Source: Rhizobium sp. Q54 (GTDB taxonomy: Bacteria; Pseudomonadota; Alphaproteobacteria; Micropepsales; Micropepsaceae). From it: a stretch of 64,000 nt of DNA. Location of the stretch: NCBI GenBank assembly GCA_945882615.1, contig CAMCWK010000001.1, positions 146,331-210,330 of the forward strand. Direction: 5' to 3'. The notes under the pieces were generated by a model. The model did no database searches, was not told the origin of the DNA, and worked only from the letters and a program-made list of their open reading frames with translations. Positions 63,700-64,000 of this stretch are shown in pieces. The translations under genes and the position numbers were made by a program. Numbering within the stretch: position 1 is the stretch's first letter; every line of letters starts with the position of its first letter.

Positions 63700-63774
63700 T
63701 CCTCGGTAGCTCAGTGGTAGAGCAATCGGCTGTTAACCGGTTGGCCGCAAGTTCGAATCTTGCCCGGGGAGCCA
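63700..63774 (+). tRNA. tRNA-Asn (anticodon GUU), CCA encoded
   Basis: A 75-base gene. Acceptor TCCTCGG pairs with CCGGGGA (one G-T pair), the D-arm is GCTCAGTGGTAGAGC, the anticodon loop CTGTTAA gives GUU, and CCA is encoded. Confidence 0.96.
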
Positions 63775-63855
63775 TTCTTTCTCAAACTTTTGAGAACAGT
63801 CTCAATCGTTCTTTCGTCTTGGAAACGGCTTAGGTACGGTACCAGCCCATCCCCT

Positions 63856-64000
63856 TGACCTGCCGGATATTTTGTACCAGCGTGAGTGAGACTACTGCAT
63901 TGCTGGCGCTCCATCCAGATGGTGTGACTGAGGCGCAAAAGTCTGCGGCGCTGGCGGTCGATATCCCAGCGATGAATGGGGTCTGACGGTGTTGTAGTGG
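63856..64000. mobile_element. IS3-family insertion sequence, one end (continues outside window)
   Basis: The element end starts with TGACCTGCCGGATATTTTGT, matching terminal repeats of IS3-family (IS407-like) elements. The transposase C-terminus lies 36 bases inside it. The rest is beyond the right edge, so intactness and target duplication cannot be judged. Confidence 0.8.
63892..64000 (-). CDS. IS3-family transposase (OrfB), C-terminal fragment
   Basis: The minus strand encodes HYNTVRPHSSLGYRPPAPQT followed by about 16 residues and a TAG stop at 63892. This is the hallmark C-terminus of IS3-family DDE transposases, after the last catalytic Glu. The reading frame continues off the right edge of the window. 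Confidence 0.88.
   Translation of the reverse strand, partial: HYNTVRPHSSLGYRPPAPQTFAPQSHHLDGAPAMQ

Noticed and set aside
63711..63938. A 75-codon minus-strand frame over tRNA-Asn and the IS end
   Set aside because: It runs through the tRNA gene and the element terminus; the true transposase frame is the one ending at 63892.
1..64000. CRISPR arrays, rRNA genes, phage modules or toxin-antitoxin pairs
   Set aside because: I looked for short spaced repeats, rRNA sequence and typical small gene pairs and saw none.

Overview
The window is gene-dense, GC-rich chromosomal DNA with 56 protein-coding genes or fragments and three tRNA genes. Many starts and stops overlap by 4 to 8 bases, and no gene-free stretch exceeds about 300 bases. 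A PopZ gene, a perfect CtrA-type box (TTAA-N7-TTAAC) and the rlpA-dac-tmk-holB-tatD block point to an alphaproteobacterium. The planctomycete-type DUF1587/1592 haem protein, PQQ enzymes and plant-polysaccharide hydrolases suggest a soil or plant-matter lineage such as the Rhizomicrobium/Micropepsis group; that placement is inference.

Layout. 1-3.7 kb: a cut secreted esterase, a Tat-exported enolase-superfamily enzyme and a GH51 arabinofuranosidase. 3.7-9.1 kb: housekeeping operon rlpA-dac-tmk-holB-tatD-MBL hydrolase on the minus strand. 9.2-9.4 kb: tRNA-Ser(UGA), a terminator hairpin and a 19-base copy of the tRNA 3' end. 9.4-15.3 kb: an MFS transporter, two unknown secreted proteins, a Tat-exported SelA-like PLP protein and a soluble PQQ sugar dehydrogenase. 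15.4-19.4 kb: membrane protease, MoxR ATPase, DUF58 and vWA operon. 19.6-27.3 kb: a cytochrome P450 facing a four-gene exported cluster (di-haem DUF1587/1595/1592/1588/1585 protein, DUF1552, ankyrin protein, unknown Tat protein).

27.5-40.6 kb: a BaiN-like flavoprotein, a GH78 rhamnosidase, a malonate module (matB diverging from madL-madM-amidase), a BKACE plus hydroxyacyl-CoA dehydrogenase pair, a fatty-acid desaturase and small or secreted proteins. 40.7-47.8 kb: a tightly coupled six-gene glycosylation operon (TPR-OGT, GT2, CofD/YvcK-glycosyltransferase fusion, HAD phosphatase, nucleotidyltransferase, epimerase). This is the most novel-looking unit in the window. 47.8-57.8 kb: EamA exporter, quinoprotein dehydrogenase, exported methyltransferase, polysaccharide deacetylase, M19 dipeptidase, TMEM175-type channel, ilvD, a glycine-zipper protein and an old-yellow-enzyme reductase. 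57.9-64 kb: valS, popZ, pcm, tRNA-Cys, a secreted beta-propeller protein, a CtrA box in front of a possible small RNA, tRNA-Asn, and the end of an IS3-family element cut by the window edge.

The cell appears to take apart plant polysaccharides outside the cytoplasm (GH51, GH78, esterase, deacetylase), oxidise sugars in the periplasm with PQQ enzymes, and import sugar acids and malonate. At least five proteins carry twin-arginine export signals. All functions come from reading motifs and gene order; no database search was run.
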